NCBI GenBank assembly: GCA_907165065.1
Contig: OU015526.1
Location: 71,075,723 to 71,139,722 of the forward strand
Reading direction: 5' to 3'
Source of the DNA: Caprimulgus europaeus
Taxonomy: Eukaryota; Chordata; Aves; Caprimulgiformes; Caprimulgidae
Length of the DNA: 64,000 nucleotides
Shown piece by piece: positions 50,956 to 64,000 of this stretch. The position numbers and the translations under genes are program-made. Each line of letters begins with the position of its first letter. Positions within the stretch are counted from its first letter, which is position 1. Under the pieces are notes generated by a model that was not told the DNA's origin, did no database searches, and saw nothing but the letters and a program-made list of their open reading frames with translations.

Positions 50956-53900
50956 AAGGAAAAAGTTTTAAAAAAATAAATCTTCAAAGAGTATGGAATT
51001 GGCTAAACTAAGAGCTGGGAAACACAACCACTGGACTTCATCCTTGCCTCTGCCATGACGGATCCTACCATTTTGTACTAACATAGTTTTTATGGAACTG
51101 TGTGGACTTACTTATTCATTCAAATGTGTAGCTTGTCTAACTTTCAGTGTTAGAACTTGAGTCATACTGAATATACGGAAACAAATAAAAGTCCATTTGA
51201 TTTTTATGTGGAGAAATAGTTTCCCTCAAACAAACCATTTAAAGTTCAGAAAGTGTGGTGAATAACTTCAGGGGACAGTAGTAGTTGTGGAAAGATTATT
51301 TTCTGATATGTTTTTAAAAGCTACCAGTTTAGGCAGTCAGTTTCCAACACAAGATTTGGAACTATGTTAAGTATCTAGACTTCTCATATAGTGTATGTGA
51401 AAAGTGAGACATCTCTAGTTGCCATACTGGGTCAGTGCGTGTCATTGCTGAACTTCCTCGAGGGAAATGTTGAGAGTGGGAAGGAGTCTTTAAACTCCTG
51501 TGAAGCTAAAATTTAGACATCTTTCTTGGTTCTTTTAGGGGATGAACTTTTACATTGTGATTGACAAAACAGAGTTATTTTTGATGCCTAGTCTATTTGT
51601 TCTCATTTTGTTTTATTTCTTTAATGGATTGAGAGATTTAGAAATACAAGCATATGTTCCCCTTCCTATTTTCCGCCCTTTCCCCTGCTTAGTTCCCCAA
51701 ACATAGCTAAGTGGTTAGTACACTTATGCAGGATGTGAAATCAAGGTGCAAATTTCTTCATGACAGGAGTTTACTATTTCTTTTGGTTTTGCTTTCTAAA
51801 CTGTTTTGCTGAGTTAGTCTGTGCTGTTTTCTAGCTCTTTAATTTAATTTTGTTATGAAGAGTGGAGCAACATGAAAGATTAATTGAGCCAAACTCACAT
51901 TACTCTCCCTTCGCAGGGAAATGTCCTGATTATTAAGTATAGGACTGGCTCCTCCATTTCTTTCTTAAAAGATTATTTATTAATATTATTGAAATTATTC
52001 ATTCAATATAAAATGAAATGCATGCTTTCGAATGCAGACCTACATAGCTACCAAATGACAAAGTGCTTAGAGCTTTCCCCCTGTAGCCTATTGCTTCTTT
52101 AATTATTATTAGGCATTATAATAGCTTTAATAATAAGGTTAGATAATAATTCTTAGACATTAATTATTTAGTTTTTAGGATGACTTCCTGGGCTAAGGGT
52201 CATCTTTATTTTGGTCTCCTCTAGCAGAGGATGATCTTGACTCTACAATGTCAAAATCAAAGTATTCCTTGCTTTCGTTCAGCTGTGTCCTTCCTGAGAG
52301 GAAGTTGTGGGTGAAATATCTAACAAATCAGGTTTCTCAAGAGTGACAACGTGGAGAAATTAGGCCTGGCTCATGCCTAACAGACCAACAAATGAGAGGC
52401 AGCTCAGATCTGGAAAGATGGAGGCATTTCTGTCCATGTGTAAAAAAACCTGCAGGTGCCTAGGACTTTTAGCTATCAAAGGCTAGAACACTTGTAGTTA
52501 CAGTTTGGGGTTCTTTCAAAGTAAGCAATAGTCAAGTGGGGGTTTTTAGGTGCAGAGCTGTAGACTGCTTTGTTCAGTGTACATACGGAAAAGCTTCATG
52601 CTTTTTTTTTTTTCCCCTACCTCTGGCCATTTTGCACCCAGAAACAAAGGCCAATCAGTAACTATTCAAGTAATCCATCCCAGATGATCAATTAGTGAGA
52701 TATCATAAACTCACTGCTGGAAGAGAAAGTAGTTTATACATTTTTGGGAATGTTCCATCTCATCTGTCCATGCTTTACTCTTTACCTGCTTAAGGAGATG
52801 ACATTTTATACTTGAACACCACTGAGTAAAAATGTAGAGTTATTGGAGATTACCCATAATAAAGACGACACTTTAGATTTTTTTTTTGTGACTCTTTGCA
52901 ATATTTTTATTAAAATGGCTTTGCTGATTCATGCCTTTCTCTTCAAATGCCACCAAGGAGGAAAAAAAAAAAAAAATAGCCAATATATTAGATATGAAAA
53001 TATTTGCATGAAATTTCAGTTTCGCTTAGAAATCCATTGCTGTGAACGGTCACTGTGGTTACAAAAGTTAACAGTCTGTCCAAATATAGTAATGATGAAA
53101 GTTAGGAATTTTATCTGTCCCCTAAATATCTTACATTAAAAAAAAAAAAATCAATGCATTTCTGATCCAGAAGACAGGCTGTTTTATTAATTGGCGTATG
53201 AGGAATTGTTAGGTTGAATGATTATGTTCAATTAAGTATAATGAATGTAATTAATATAGATTCTGGTTTTAGATGGTTGAGTTAATAGTACCATTAAATG
53301 CTTCTGTTATTGTACTACCTGTTGTATCAGGGAAACAAAGTTTAAAATTAAAGAGGCAAAAGTAATTTTTCTTCATTCCTCTTCCAGTGAACAAAATAAC
53401 TTTTCCCTTGTTGTAACATATGCAGAATAGTTTACATTTCTTTTGTAATTGCTAAATCTTATAAATATAAAATATTAAAATATGTTCTAAAATTGTTCAA
53501 TGTATCCTTTGAAATATTTAATTACAGTGTGTTTACAAATTACTATTCACAGTAAGGGGAGCGTACTTGCTTCAAAGTCTGCAGGATTTATTTATTAAAC
53601 ACCTTGTGTTATGTTACATAGATCTAGAAAATGACCAATAGCCCACAACAAATACTATTTGAAAAGGAAGTGGTTCCAAGTAACAATCTCCCCTGGGTGT
53701 TTTAGTGTCTTTTTGGCTTCTGCTGTTTTGTTGTGAGGAGGTGGTAGTGGAAAGATGTTTCTCATGGATTCACAGAGAGTAATTTTATGCCTCAGAGTTC
53801 CTAAGCCACTAAATAAAGAAGAAACTTGTGACAAACCAGCTCTGGAAGCTATTTCATTTCTTTAGTCATATTTAAATGAGACAAAAGTAAAGTTTGCAGA

Positions 53901-54049
53901 GTAATTAAGTGTTGACATAGTTATTTCTTCATGGTTTGTTTACTTTGCACACAATGCAATATCAGAGTTCTGGATGCAATGTGTTCACTTCCCTCATGCT
54001 ATTTGTAGTTTTAAGGGTCAGAAGACTATGCTGATGCAATTGCAGAGAA
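50956..54049. other. AT-rich noncoding DNA, no gene seen
   Basis: No exon, RNA gene or clear transposon was recognised. Homopolymer A runs occur near 52964-52976 and 53138-53150. A short phrase near 51420 (CCATACTGGGTCAG) resembles an ancient amniote repeat but is too short to call. Confidence 0.5.
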
Positions 54050-54548
54050 CCACAGAATCAAAGCCTCATCCAACCTGGCCTTGAACACTTCCAGGGAGGG
54101 GGCATCCACAACTTCTCTGGGCAACCTTTTCCAGTGTCTCACCACCCTCACAGTGAAGAATTTCTTCCTAATATCTAAACTAAACCTACAGGTTTAAAGC
54201 CATTTCCCCTTCTTCTATCACTACCTGCCCTTGTAAAAAGTCCCACCCTAGCCTTCCTGTAGCCCCTTCAGGTATTGGAAGGACACTATAAGGTCTCCGC
54301 AGAGCCTTCTCTTCTTCAGGCTGAACAGCCCCAACTCTCTCAGCCTGTCCTCATAGGAGAGGTGCTCCAGCCCTCTGATCATCCTTGTGGCCCTCCTCTG
54401 GACTTGATCCAGTACATCCATGTCTTTCTTGTGTTCGGAGCTCCATAACTGGACATAGTACTCCAGATGGGGCCTTATGAGAGTGGAGTAGAGGGGGAGA
54501 ATTACCTCCCTTGATGTGCTGGTCACACTTCTCTCAGAATATGGTTGA
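54050..54548 (-). mobile_element. CR1 LINE fragment with deleted 3' segment
   Basis: Read on the minus strand the copy encodes [18 protein letters not shown], then [20 protein letters not shown], then LRELGLFSLKKRRLCGDLIV, followed by the 3' untranslated part TTCACTGTGAGGGTGGTGAGACACTGG and GCCAGGTTGGATGAGGC, and ends in CACAGAATCA-type text on the plus strand at 54050. The usual 80-90 bp between GATGAGGCTTTGA and the terminal octamers (the CTGGTCTAGTGG...CATGGCAGGGG block seen at 6800-6870) is missing. A 92-codon open piece, 54248-54526, persists by chance. The 5' end near 54548 is approximate. Confidence 0.93.
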
Positions 54549-57211
54549 ACACTCTTAGCAGATCAGTCTCTCCAGAAAATGCACTGATAATCTTAGAAAG
54601 ACTTGGCAGAACACACTGTCCATTCCTATATTAAAAGGCAATATATTCATATTTGGAAAAAATCTGAGCAGCAAAAACTTGCTTTAGGGAACATATAAAT
54701 TTGAATCTTGGAAGGTAATGATATAGTCATGTAGAAATGGGATTAAAAAACCATACCAGCTAGCTATAAAAGAGCATTTGTTTTCACATGGTGATTAGTG
54801 CTGCAAGTGACCTGTAGTTACCTTGGGCTAATAAATGGCAGACCAAATTCCTGAACAATTCCTATTTATTTGATGTTTTTGAGAAATATTTCAGCCTTTC
54901 CTGCTCTGCATCTAGCGGTACTGCATCTCTCATTGCTATTACATGAAAGCAATCACTAGATAATTTAAAATTTAAGATAAAATTGACCTGTTACCCATGC
55001 TGATCTATGAGCTTTGGATTGAACAAGCATCTGTTCTAAATATGCACCTTGTAGGTAAAGACTGTTGCTTCTATAGTCACTTCAAAGTGACAATTGACTA
55101 GAGTTTTTCTTCTCCCTCCTTTGCTGTGTAAGAGTGAAGTTTCAGCCTCTGCTAGCTGAATTTTCCCACAGTTGTTACCAACTTGCAACACACCTCTGTG
55201 GTGTTGCTGCATCTGTGGGTGTCCTCCTTGGCTTGCTTAGACCTTAGCCCAACCCACTGGTTCAGTTTTTCACATGGATCTGAGAAAGGACAAAAAGCAG
55301 TTGTGTGTGATTTCTTTTTGGCTTTCCTACTTGTGGGAGAATCTTTATGAACAATAAGCATCTCCAAAAGCATCCCTTCCAGTGAGCTGTTGCTAGAGAG
55401 GTTCTGGTTTTTTAAGAATGATTTATAGTGTGAGCTAATCACTTTAGTTATATGAGGTCTTTTTGTAGCAAAGCCAGAAGGATGTAGCCCTAAAGCAACT
55501 ATTTTACACGTTGCTGCTGCATCTCTTCCTTCTACATCCTTGCTCTTCCAACAGAGAAGATCATATTATGGGTTTTTTTGATCCTTACTGCTGATAAGCT
55601 CAAAGCTATGATAATGTTCTGACTTCATGAGCTGGAAAAAAAAATGTCCAAAAGACATGCAAATGAGAGAGAAAAAAGCTTTTCAGTATTGCACAAACTG
55701 CACAAAATTATTCTGCTATAACTTGGGTAGTTGAACTGAAGGAAGAAAGCAGTGACTCAGAGATAAAAGTGGCAGAGGCACATTTTTATAGGTGCTGCTA
55801 CTTTCATTTCTTTCCCACCCCAGTCAGAGGGAATTCACAGTAGAGGAATGAAACTCAGTTTTATGCTTCACATGTGATACTCTTAAGCAATACTAAGACA
55901 AAGTAATGCTAAACAGTCTCATTTATTGGCACATATTTCTCTGACGCATCCTAGATTTCATAAACATTGGATTTATTGCCAGCTTGGGTTTTGTTTGAAA
56001 TGATAAGGCTGAAAATCATTATGCAATGTCAAAGTCTGCCTAGATTGTATCATTGTTTAAGGACACAAGAAACCTGTAATTACAGTGAAGAGATTTTTGT
56101 TATTAGGAAGGGATGATGAAAAACTATTAAATTCTTGTACGAAACTGAGACTAGGAAAAATGTTACTATAAAACCTATATAGGCTCTTATGTCATAGAAC
56201 TTTTATTTTTTCCCCATGGAAGATATTTGATAGGAGATGCTTCTGTCTTTGTTATATAAACCAGTGGAAGTGTAGAGTTCTGATATAGACACTGAAATGC
56301 TCAATGACAGGTCAATATAGCCCTGATTATTTTAGGTAACTTAAATTGATAGTATATAACTGATGAGTGCATGAATGGATTTTTTTTATGCTGTCATAAA
56401 CAAGATGTCGATAAGTGTTTTTGAGCTAATTGCTAAAATTCCCTCCTCCAACTGTTATACTACCCCATTTTTTAAATAAAGTAATCCTCTCTTTCCTCCT
56501 CTGAATACATAATTTTTGAAAAGCAATTATGATTAACTTTTCAACTGTTCCTGTCTACAGTGCCAATTCTTTGAACTTTATAACTGGCATTTGTTCCTTT
56601 TTCTATGCAAAAGTGAAACTTAAACACACCTGCTGCCTTGCAAGTTGTGATGCTATGTGATTTTCTCACCAGTTTCATTCTGAGGCCTATCAAACTCTGA
56701 ATAATTTTCTACTTTACAAACTATCATACGAATTTCAGTGGAGTGATGCTGCTCTGATCAATATTGAAATTCAATTAAATAGCACATGTTGCAGAAATGT
56801 GTTTGTATAGCAGTAACGTAAAAATAATAAACTCTGACACTTCCTTGCTGATTTCAATGTAAAGGCCTACTGATCAACTGAAGGTTAGTGTTTGAGTTAC
56901 TTGTCACAAAAGCCTGCATGGCTGAGGAGATGCTACAAAATGAAGTGGAACAGGAAATAAATTCAAAGTACCTCAGTGACCAGAGTGCGTGACACTAAGA
57001 TGGTGAAATTAATGTAAAATACATTAAATGAGCTCTAAGATGTGATTTTCCTGAAGCTACTTGATGTGTCAGAAGGGGAGTCTTGTGTTTTCAAAAACTT
57101 TCAGTTTGCCTTTGACATTACTGCAATAATTTAAAAAAAAAAATAAAAAAATCAGTCCCTGTAACTCAATATGGTTTCTGCAGAACCTTGCAAATCCTTC
57201 AGATGGAGGAT

Positions 57212-57547
57212 CTATACGTGGGAGTTAGAGGAGGTCCACTGGTGTCCCTTTCGAGAACAAACCAAGATTTTTTCAGTATAGAAGTTTGAATACGTGATAC
57301 TCATTATTTGTCTGCAAAGACAATGATAGCACAAATCTCCATTGGTAGAGTCTACAGGCTGCAGACAAACCTTTAAAAGATCTCTTCTATCAGCATGAAA
57401 GGTTAGTGTGTTCTTCTGCAGGTTTCTACACATATCTTTGATGATGTCGTCTGTCAGTGAACTGAGAAGAGATGAAAAAGAGGGAATTTCATTAGAGAAA
57501 AGGATGGAGTAAGACAGCTGGTAGAGGAAGGTGGGAAAAGTTTCCAT
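57212..57547 (-). other. Unassigned 111-codon open frame
   Basis: The frame begins METFPTFLYQLSYSILFS and has an ordinary amino-acid composition with a serine/leucine-rich block SFSSLLSSLTDDIIKDMC at about residues 24-41 and no low-complexity tract. A stop codon lies immediately before the first Met. I recognise no domain, signal peptide or family. A pyrimidine-rich acceptor-like CTTCTGCAG occurs nearby on the plus strand only. It may be a chance frame or a pseudogene relic. Confidence 0.15.
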
Positions 57548-60500
57548 TCATATGCAACAAAACTTCAGTATCAACGGGTCACTGTGACCTTTAAAAGGGG
57601 ATTTTTAGTAGCTCAGTGTACTTACAGTTCATATGACAAGACTTTTCAGACATGATCTAGGGTTCCCAGGCCAGTTTTTATGCAGGCTGAGCAAAAGCAA
57701 CTCGAGAAGCTAAGCTAATGCATCTACTTAATATACTCACCTCAGATCCTGACAATATTGTCTTTTTGGCTGCAATGCTGGGTCTGCTTCAGCAACAGGG
57801 CCAGCAGTTATTAGTTTCCTCTGTTGTCACCAGTAGATACCATTGCAGTAATGTGGAATTACTACCAAATGCTTCAGACAGTGACATGGTCATTTTCTTT
57901 GTTCTTCCCCAGGCGGTTGCCCAGAGGCCATTAATCCGAGATGGGAAAAAAGGAGGACTTGGCAGTGATTTGACTTGTACATTGACAGAAGGCACATGAA
58001 CAACTGTTTATTTCCCAAGTCTTCCTGGGTAACTCTGAACATATCCCTCCTTTCATGGAAATATAGCTGGTTATGATCTTGAGTCTACGGAGAGAGAGGA
58101 AGCTGCTTATTGATGTTTCTAAGTGCCCCTCTTTACTGTCTTGCCCTCCTTATCAAAAATGAATGTAATTAAAATTTAAATGATAACATTAGTGAAATCT
58201 TATTAAATTTAATTTGATTTAAATTTAAAAAAATGCTAAAAAATAAATTTACATAGAAAAATGCATAATAAAAAATTTAAACTGCAGAAGTCCTCAGGGA
58301 GAAGAACCATCATAACTCTCTTTTTTCCTTCTCTTCTACTCCTCCTTTCTCAAATGGCTATATCGTGTGCACTCAAATACTTTAAGAACTCATACACTTG
58401 AAAGAGTAATAGATGTTTCCGTATGCCAATAACTGCCACAAATATTCAATTGCAAATGAAGAAACTGATATGTAAAGGTTCAATGAGTTCTTCAAACAAA
58501 TGAAGCTGGTGTTAGTCAATATGTATCATTATTTGTATGCACGGAAGTGGGTGTGTCTATATCATGTTCCCATTCCTAAATAAATTGATAGACATATTTA
58601 ACATGAACAGCTGTAAGTGCAATACTTATATTTTAGGGATTTTTTTTTGGTGAATATCTGCACATCAGACTTTTACAAATGTAAGCTCAAGATAATCCCT
58701 CTTCATCAGAATTATAGTCATAATGATTGTGAAGTGATCTGAATTTTTATATTGCTCCTGCCCCTGTTGTGAGTTTTTTATGGATCAGCTGATAGTTTCC
58801 GTCTTCAAAGATGTCAGGTCAGCAATATTTATACCAATGACTAACAGCAGTTTTTCTCTGACAGCAATTATTTTCATCTATCATGGCATATAAAAGCTTG
58901 ATGTACCCTTAACTAATCTTCTTGAGGTGAAAACTTCTTTTGCTTTTGTCTAAGGTTTGAGTATTTTAAAGAAAAATTCTCTAGCTATACATTAGCATGA
59001 AAAAATGTTTTGTCAGCATTCTGGGATATGTTTTGATTATCAATTATGATTGCATAAATATTGTTATAATTATTTTAAAGCAGATTTGGGATTCTACCTT
59101 TCATATCCTGCTTGTTAAAAAAGTATGCCACTGTAAGAAAGGTCTGGCATGTTTTTGATGTTACTAAGCCTATTGTCCATTATTCCCGTGGAGGATATTG
59201 GCTTAAGATAGTGATTTGGACCAAGTTTCACCACAGATCTAAGGTTTTGTACTTAGAAGTTCATGACTATCTGTGATTACTTCAGGACTATGAGTAAATA
59301 ATTAATTATAGGTTTTGATGATCTGAATACTTATCTGTCATAAATAAAATTACTTTTAAGCAATGTATAAATCATGCTGCCATTGAAATGGAAGATGAAA
59401 TTTTTAAAATAGTTGTATTACTTAGTTAAAAAATATTCTTCTGGTTTAATATATTTTCAATGTCTTTTCTGTTTCATAGATGTTAAAAGTTTGACTTTAA
59501 AGCAACCCAATGATAAAATATTTCTCAGAACAGAAAGGGCAAGGTTTGGGGAATACAATATGTAAAAACTGTGATTTAAGAGGAACACAAATAGTAACTT
59601 GAGGACAGCAGTCATTCCAAAGGCATTCAAAATTCAGGAAGATTTTGAAAATAAGAGCATTATTCACTTCAGTAATATATCTAAAAAAAGATTTTTCTGT
59701 TTTAATGTGGCTGATTTAACCCTTAGCATAGTAGGGTTAAAACTTAACTTTTACTTTTGTATTGAAAAACGTTGTATAGTGCACAGAACTAACGTCTGAG
59801 GAAGTTTCTTACTTGCTCAAACTGAGCAGAGTCCAAAAGCACTGGCAATAGTGAAGTCTAAAGTTTATTCACCATGTTTTCCCATTTAAAACCAACTCTT
59901 TGGGGTAGAATGGGAACAGATTATAAGAAAAAGATCAGAAATATTTGGGATAACGTCATTAACATAACAGTAAATAAAAATGGCCATTTAGATGCTCATT
60001 AAAAAATCGGTACTTTACAGGAATGTGAAAGATCGACTCTTGCCACCCCTCTTGATATCTCCTCCTAAAATATGAACCACTAATCCCTTGTTCCTTGCTT
60101 TTACTAAGGCAATAGAAAGGCAAATCTATAGCATGTCATTTGATGCTATTTACTGAACTGGGGTGTGTGAGGAGGGCAGGGAACTGGATAAGAAGAGCTC
60201 ACAACCAGGATTATCAGAATCCCTGAGTATGTCCAAGTATTAGAATTACAGTATCATTTAATACTGTGAACCACCTTCTTCTGGTCAATGCTACATCTCT
60301 GCTAGATTCCACATGCTTTAAATATACTTGCATATTTAAATTTACCACCGGCAGCCTCCTGTTTAATCATGTGGAGATAGGCAATCTAAACAAGTTCTGC
60401 TAGGAAATCCATCTTCCTGCTGAACTGCTAAGTGAATGATGACTTGGCTCTCATCTTATTAATACTGTTTATTAAATATTGTATTCCCTGGATGAATACA

Positions 60501-61392
60501 ATACTGTTCACTTTAACAGACCCATGAAGGATAATGGTTACTCTCCCAGCACAGTATTTTTCCTGATTTAGGAAGGGAGCAGTAAGGAAAAAATCACCTT
60601 GATCTGAGACCTTCAGTCAAATATATTCCCATGTAGGAAACAAAAATGTTTTTCTTCCTTACAGTCTTTAATTTTGAAGGTTTTGATATTAGCTAAGAAA
60701 TCCTTTCTTGATTGAAATACAGGGGTTTGGTTATATTTTGGTTATATTTTGAAAATGTTCAAATGTTCTTGCTAACTTTTAAGCTTCACTTCTCCTCCCT
60801 GCCTCAGTTACACTGACAATAACATTGAATTCAGTTTATTATTCTCTCATTTTAGAAGTTTTTTGGTTAACAGATATTTTCCTGAGGAAGAACTCTAAGA
60901 TTTAACAAGCAACTCCACTGTTGATCCCTGTATCTCTCTATTTCTTTCCTCAAATGAAGCAACTGGTAAGCTTTACACACCAAGAAGGTAATTTGATCAT
61001 AATTGCATCAAAATGTACCATTTAATCAAACAAACTAGTTTTACTGTTTTAGTCTTTAAGATTTAATAATGTTTAAGAAGATCCATTATTTCTAACTGTG
61101 TCAAGCTTCATCCATCTTCTGTAACAGAAAAAAGTCTAAAACTAGAATTTAATAATTTAATTTAAACCATATTATTGTGATAACAGTTCTGCAGGTGTAC
61201 TTGGATATCAGTTTTGTCCTCAGCATCCTTATATTATATGGCTATCCAGTTGGTTATTATTTAAACATCCCAACACAGATTATAATCAGTAATCGTCTCA
61301 TTAATACCACCTAGTTTGATACACAGTGATATCTGTGTAGTCGAGTTTTCTGTGTGTGTATGGAACACAGAGCTGTGTAATGGTCTCTGATG

Positions 61393-61442
61393 AATGCTAT
61401 GGAAAGAATAGTACTAATAATGCTACAGAAAGAATAACACTT
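61393..61442 (+). repeat. 26-bp tandem duplication
   Basis: AATGCTATGGAAAGAATAG and AATGCTACAGAAAGAATAA start at 61393 and 61419, giving two adjacent imperfect copies. Confidence 0.85.
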
Positions 61443-64000
61443 GGAGAAACTGTCACTGATGTGGTGGCCTTTATTTCAACAACTCTTTGACATCCTTCAA
61501 TGAAGACTGATGCTGCATTGGGAAGGAGAGGTAGATTTTGCTTGTCATCACCGTTATATTCTTAGTTTCTTTACAGTATTGAAGAATTGGTGGATACTAT
61601 ATTCTTGGCCTTCAAATTGAATACACAAATTGCAAGTCTGAGAAAATGAGACTGGAGCTGAAAATGCTTCCCTGCAGTTCTTTGCCAAATGGACGTTTGG
61701 CAAAGAAATTAATCTACAAAAGCCTTTTTGTGAAATACTGCTCTTCTGAATCAAATACTTTCTGTTATGGCGCTAGAAACAGTGTAGTTTGCTTTTAATT
61801 TTTTTTAATTTCTTAGCTGTGCTTGCATTATTTTACCTCTCTTTGTGAACTTAAAGGAGATACTAATCTCCACTTATACCAGGTTATGATAAATCAGAAC
61901 ATATCTTATAGACTAGTTTGTAGAAATGTCTCAAAGGTTTTTTTTGTTTGTTTCACTGGAACTATTTCATCTTGTTTCTGATCTATACCAGTCCTCTAAG
62001 ACTGCTAAAAGTATTTTAAGTCCAAAACTGGAGGATCTTTCCTTTCTATTTATCAGCTGCTGTTTAGGGAATAAGTAAATAATTTCAGTCTTGACCACTG
62101 ACAACTTTTCCTATAGGTAAAGCTTTATGACTATAAATGCATGAAATACAGGGACTAGAAACCATAGTCTTATATAATTAGGAAAAAAAAGATTTAAGTT
62201 TTCCATTAAAACTGAAAGCATAAAAATAGTAGAAGGTACAATTACACATACAAGTTTTTAGGAGACTTTTGGAGAAAATTTCACAGCTCAAATGGAGGCT
62301 TGTAGAGTTGCAAACCTCTAGCAGAAAAAGCCCAATGTATGCATAGATAAAGACAAGAAGTATTCCTTGTTAAACAGAGGAAGAGGAAAGAAATAAAGTG
62401 TTCTCTGATACCACTGTGTAAGTTGCCATTACATTCTGCTTCAAGGAATAACAGCAGTTGAATGGAAGGAGAAAATTGGAGGAGATAGATGGCAGACCAT
62501 AAGAATTGTGCATGAAGTGAAAATTGGGTGATTGAGTTGGCTGAACAAGGAAATCATTTATCCTCCTAACCTAATGCATTAAAGGAGAAAAAAAAATCTC
62601 ATGTGGGCCATGAGGCTTTTCAGGTGGCACAGCTACTATCACCTGTTTTATCTTTTTCTCAACCTAGATTTTAAATATCCAATTTAAAACAAAATATTTA
62701 AAAATGGTGTGCTATATATCTTGGCACTAAAGTGAAAGTAAAGGATGAGTTTTCTTGCTGTTATCTTGACAGCTCTGCTTGTTACAACTCTGACTATGTT
62801 TTCATGTTAGATGACTATTTTGAGTGCAAAGCAATGTGGAATGAAGAGATAGCTTGCCTTTTGCAAAAGATTTTAAGCCAAGAACTTGAGACAAGATTTT
62901 AAAACAACATTTTCAAAATTTCAGACCACTCCAAAATTGGAAGAATAAAGAGAAAATATCAGGGCATCTTTTATTAGCTTGTCAGAATGACAAATAACTG
63001 TTTTTCTTTTTTTTTTTTTAAACAAAATTAAGAAATAAAACTTACACTGTTCTTTCAAGTGCATCTTCTTTACTTCTACTCTTTCTTGTAGGTCAAAATT
63101 AAAATTAGATTGAGCAAGATATTTTGTCATGACCTAACGACCTGGATAACCTTAATAAGAAGTGGTAGCAATTCAATAAAAATAAAAGTTTTTTATTCTC
63201 CCATCTCTGAATGATTGCAGGGAGTATCAGTGCAATTCCTATGTAAACTAAAAGTGGGAAAAAAAAGAAAAAGGTAAAACTAAGGGAACTTATAGTTCAC
63301 CTCAGAGAAAATATTTGTCAAAGCAGCATCAGAGTCTGCAGTGTCATGAACTGACACTGAGAGAGATTCCTCCTGAGAGGTGCTATATTTAAAATGTCTT
63401 TGAAATACTTTACTTTCATAAAAGCTATAGAGCCATATTTCATTCCAGGGACACACAATCTGATGTCCATCAAAAATTTTCATTTTATAGATTAAAAGTA
63501 GAAGTTTTGGAACAGGATACCTGTTTTGTTTTGTTTTGGGTTGTTGGGGTTTTTTTCAGTATCTGTGAAACTTTAGTTTACATTTTGGTTTTTTGCATCC
63601 TGTATTTTAGTTAAGGGCACTCTGCAGTCAGGACCCAGTTTTGTTTCTTGCTTGGCTGGCTGCAGGTCGATGGGTCTCTGTTGTGACAGCATCCTCTCTG
63701 AGTGCACATGTGTAAGATTGATGTAATTCCAGAAAGCTCTGGAGCAGTGCTAAGAATGGCTTATCCATTTTTGTGGCTTCCAAAGAGACATGTTGTGTGT
63801 GTCTGTGTGTGTATTTTTATATACGTACATGCATGCAGTGTGAAGATGACTAAAAATGTATTTGCATTTTTTCCAGTACATTTATACACTTGAGAGAAAA
63901 GAATATAAATAACAGAAAGTGCCCAGGATTTTGACAGCCTCTTTGTTGTTAGCCCTGCAACCTGCAGAGATGGACAGCAGTCAAAGGGCTGTATATTATG

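Larger units (their letters stand above)
54549..64000. other. AT-rich noncoding DNA to the right edge, no assignable gene
   Basis: About 9.4 kb with no recognised transposon or known exon. It contains A- and T-runs (about 57130-57150, 63003-63020), a 26-bp tandem duplication at 61393-61442, an 11-bp direct duplication near 60728-60750 and a short TG-rich stretch at about 63791-63812. The largest minus-strand open frame, 57212-57547 (111 codons), is listed separately. Confidence 0.5.

Noticed and set aside
51410-51440. Ancient amniote repeat around the phrase CCATACTGGGTCAG
   Set aside because: Only about 14 bp match what I remember, and the neighbouring text does not continue the match.
57627-57688. 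Minus-strand exon before donor AACT|GTAAGTAC
   Set aside because: Stops occur in all three frames, and the pyrimidine tract is weak.
1-64000. MicroRNA, tRNA or rRNA genes
   Set aside because: I looked for several familiar mature microRNA strings and for tRNA-like text while reading and saw none; a proper covariance-model search could still find one.

Overview
The window looks like bird nuclear DNA. The evidence is several 3' fragments of chicken-repeat-1 (CR1) LINEs, including diagnostic C-terminal reverse-transcriptase text and octamer-like ATTCTATGATT / ATTCTGTGATT ends, plus three solo LTRs of a type I associate with avian endogenous retroviruses. All family names come from recognition of sequence text; no search was run, and the species is not identifiable from this window.

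Layout. Positions about 95-1735 form a strong CpG island, so probably a promoter with a 5' exon, with splice-donor-like sites on both strands. From about 1740 to the right end the DNA is AT-rich, intergenic or intronic in character, with no protein-coding exon that I can assign to a known gene. Interspersed in it are: CR1 (+) at 6580-6899; an internally deleted CR1 (-) at 16458-17425; an antisense solo LTR at 17574-18731 with a perfect 5-bp target duplication; a 341-nt uninterrupted purine tract at 20454-20794; a sense solo LTR at about 21052-21693; a short CR1 end (-) at 32423-32478; a second antisense solo LTR at 32832-33961, also with a perfect 5-bp duplication and an expanded TTTTG array; an old CR1 piece (+) at 47236-47400; a frameshifted CR1 RT fragment (+) at 50024-50955; and a CR1 fragment (-) at 54050-54548.

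How it fits together. The simplest reading is a CpG-island promoter at the left edge followed by a long first intron or gene desert, into which LINEs and then LTR elements inserted. The three LTRs share their 3' terminal architecture, so they are relatives; each has lost its internal viral genes, as expected from LTR-LTR recombination. I found no rRNA, tRNA, CRISPR array, operon or intact host gene. The most interesting items are the ORF1-to-ORF2-tail deletion in the 16.5-17.4 kb CR1, the long polypurine tract, the clustered related LTRs with clean target duplications, and a weak two-exon open frame near 26.5 and 28.1 kb that deserves an RNA-seq check.
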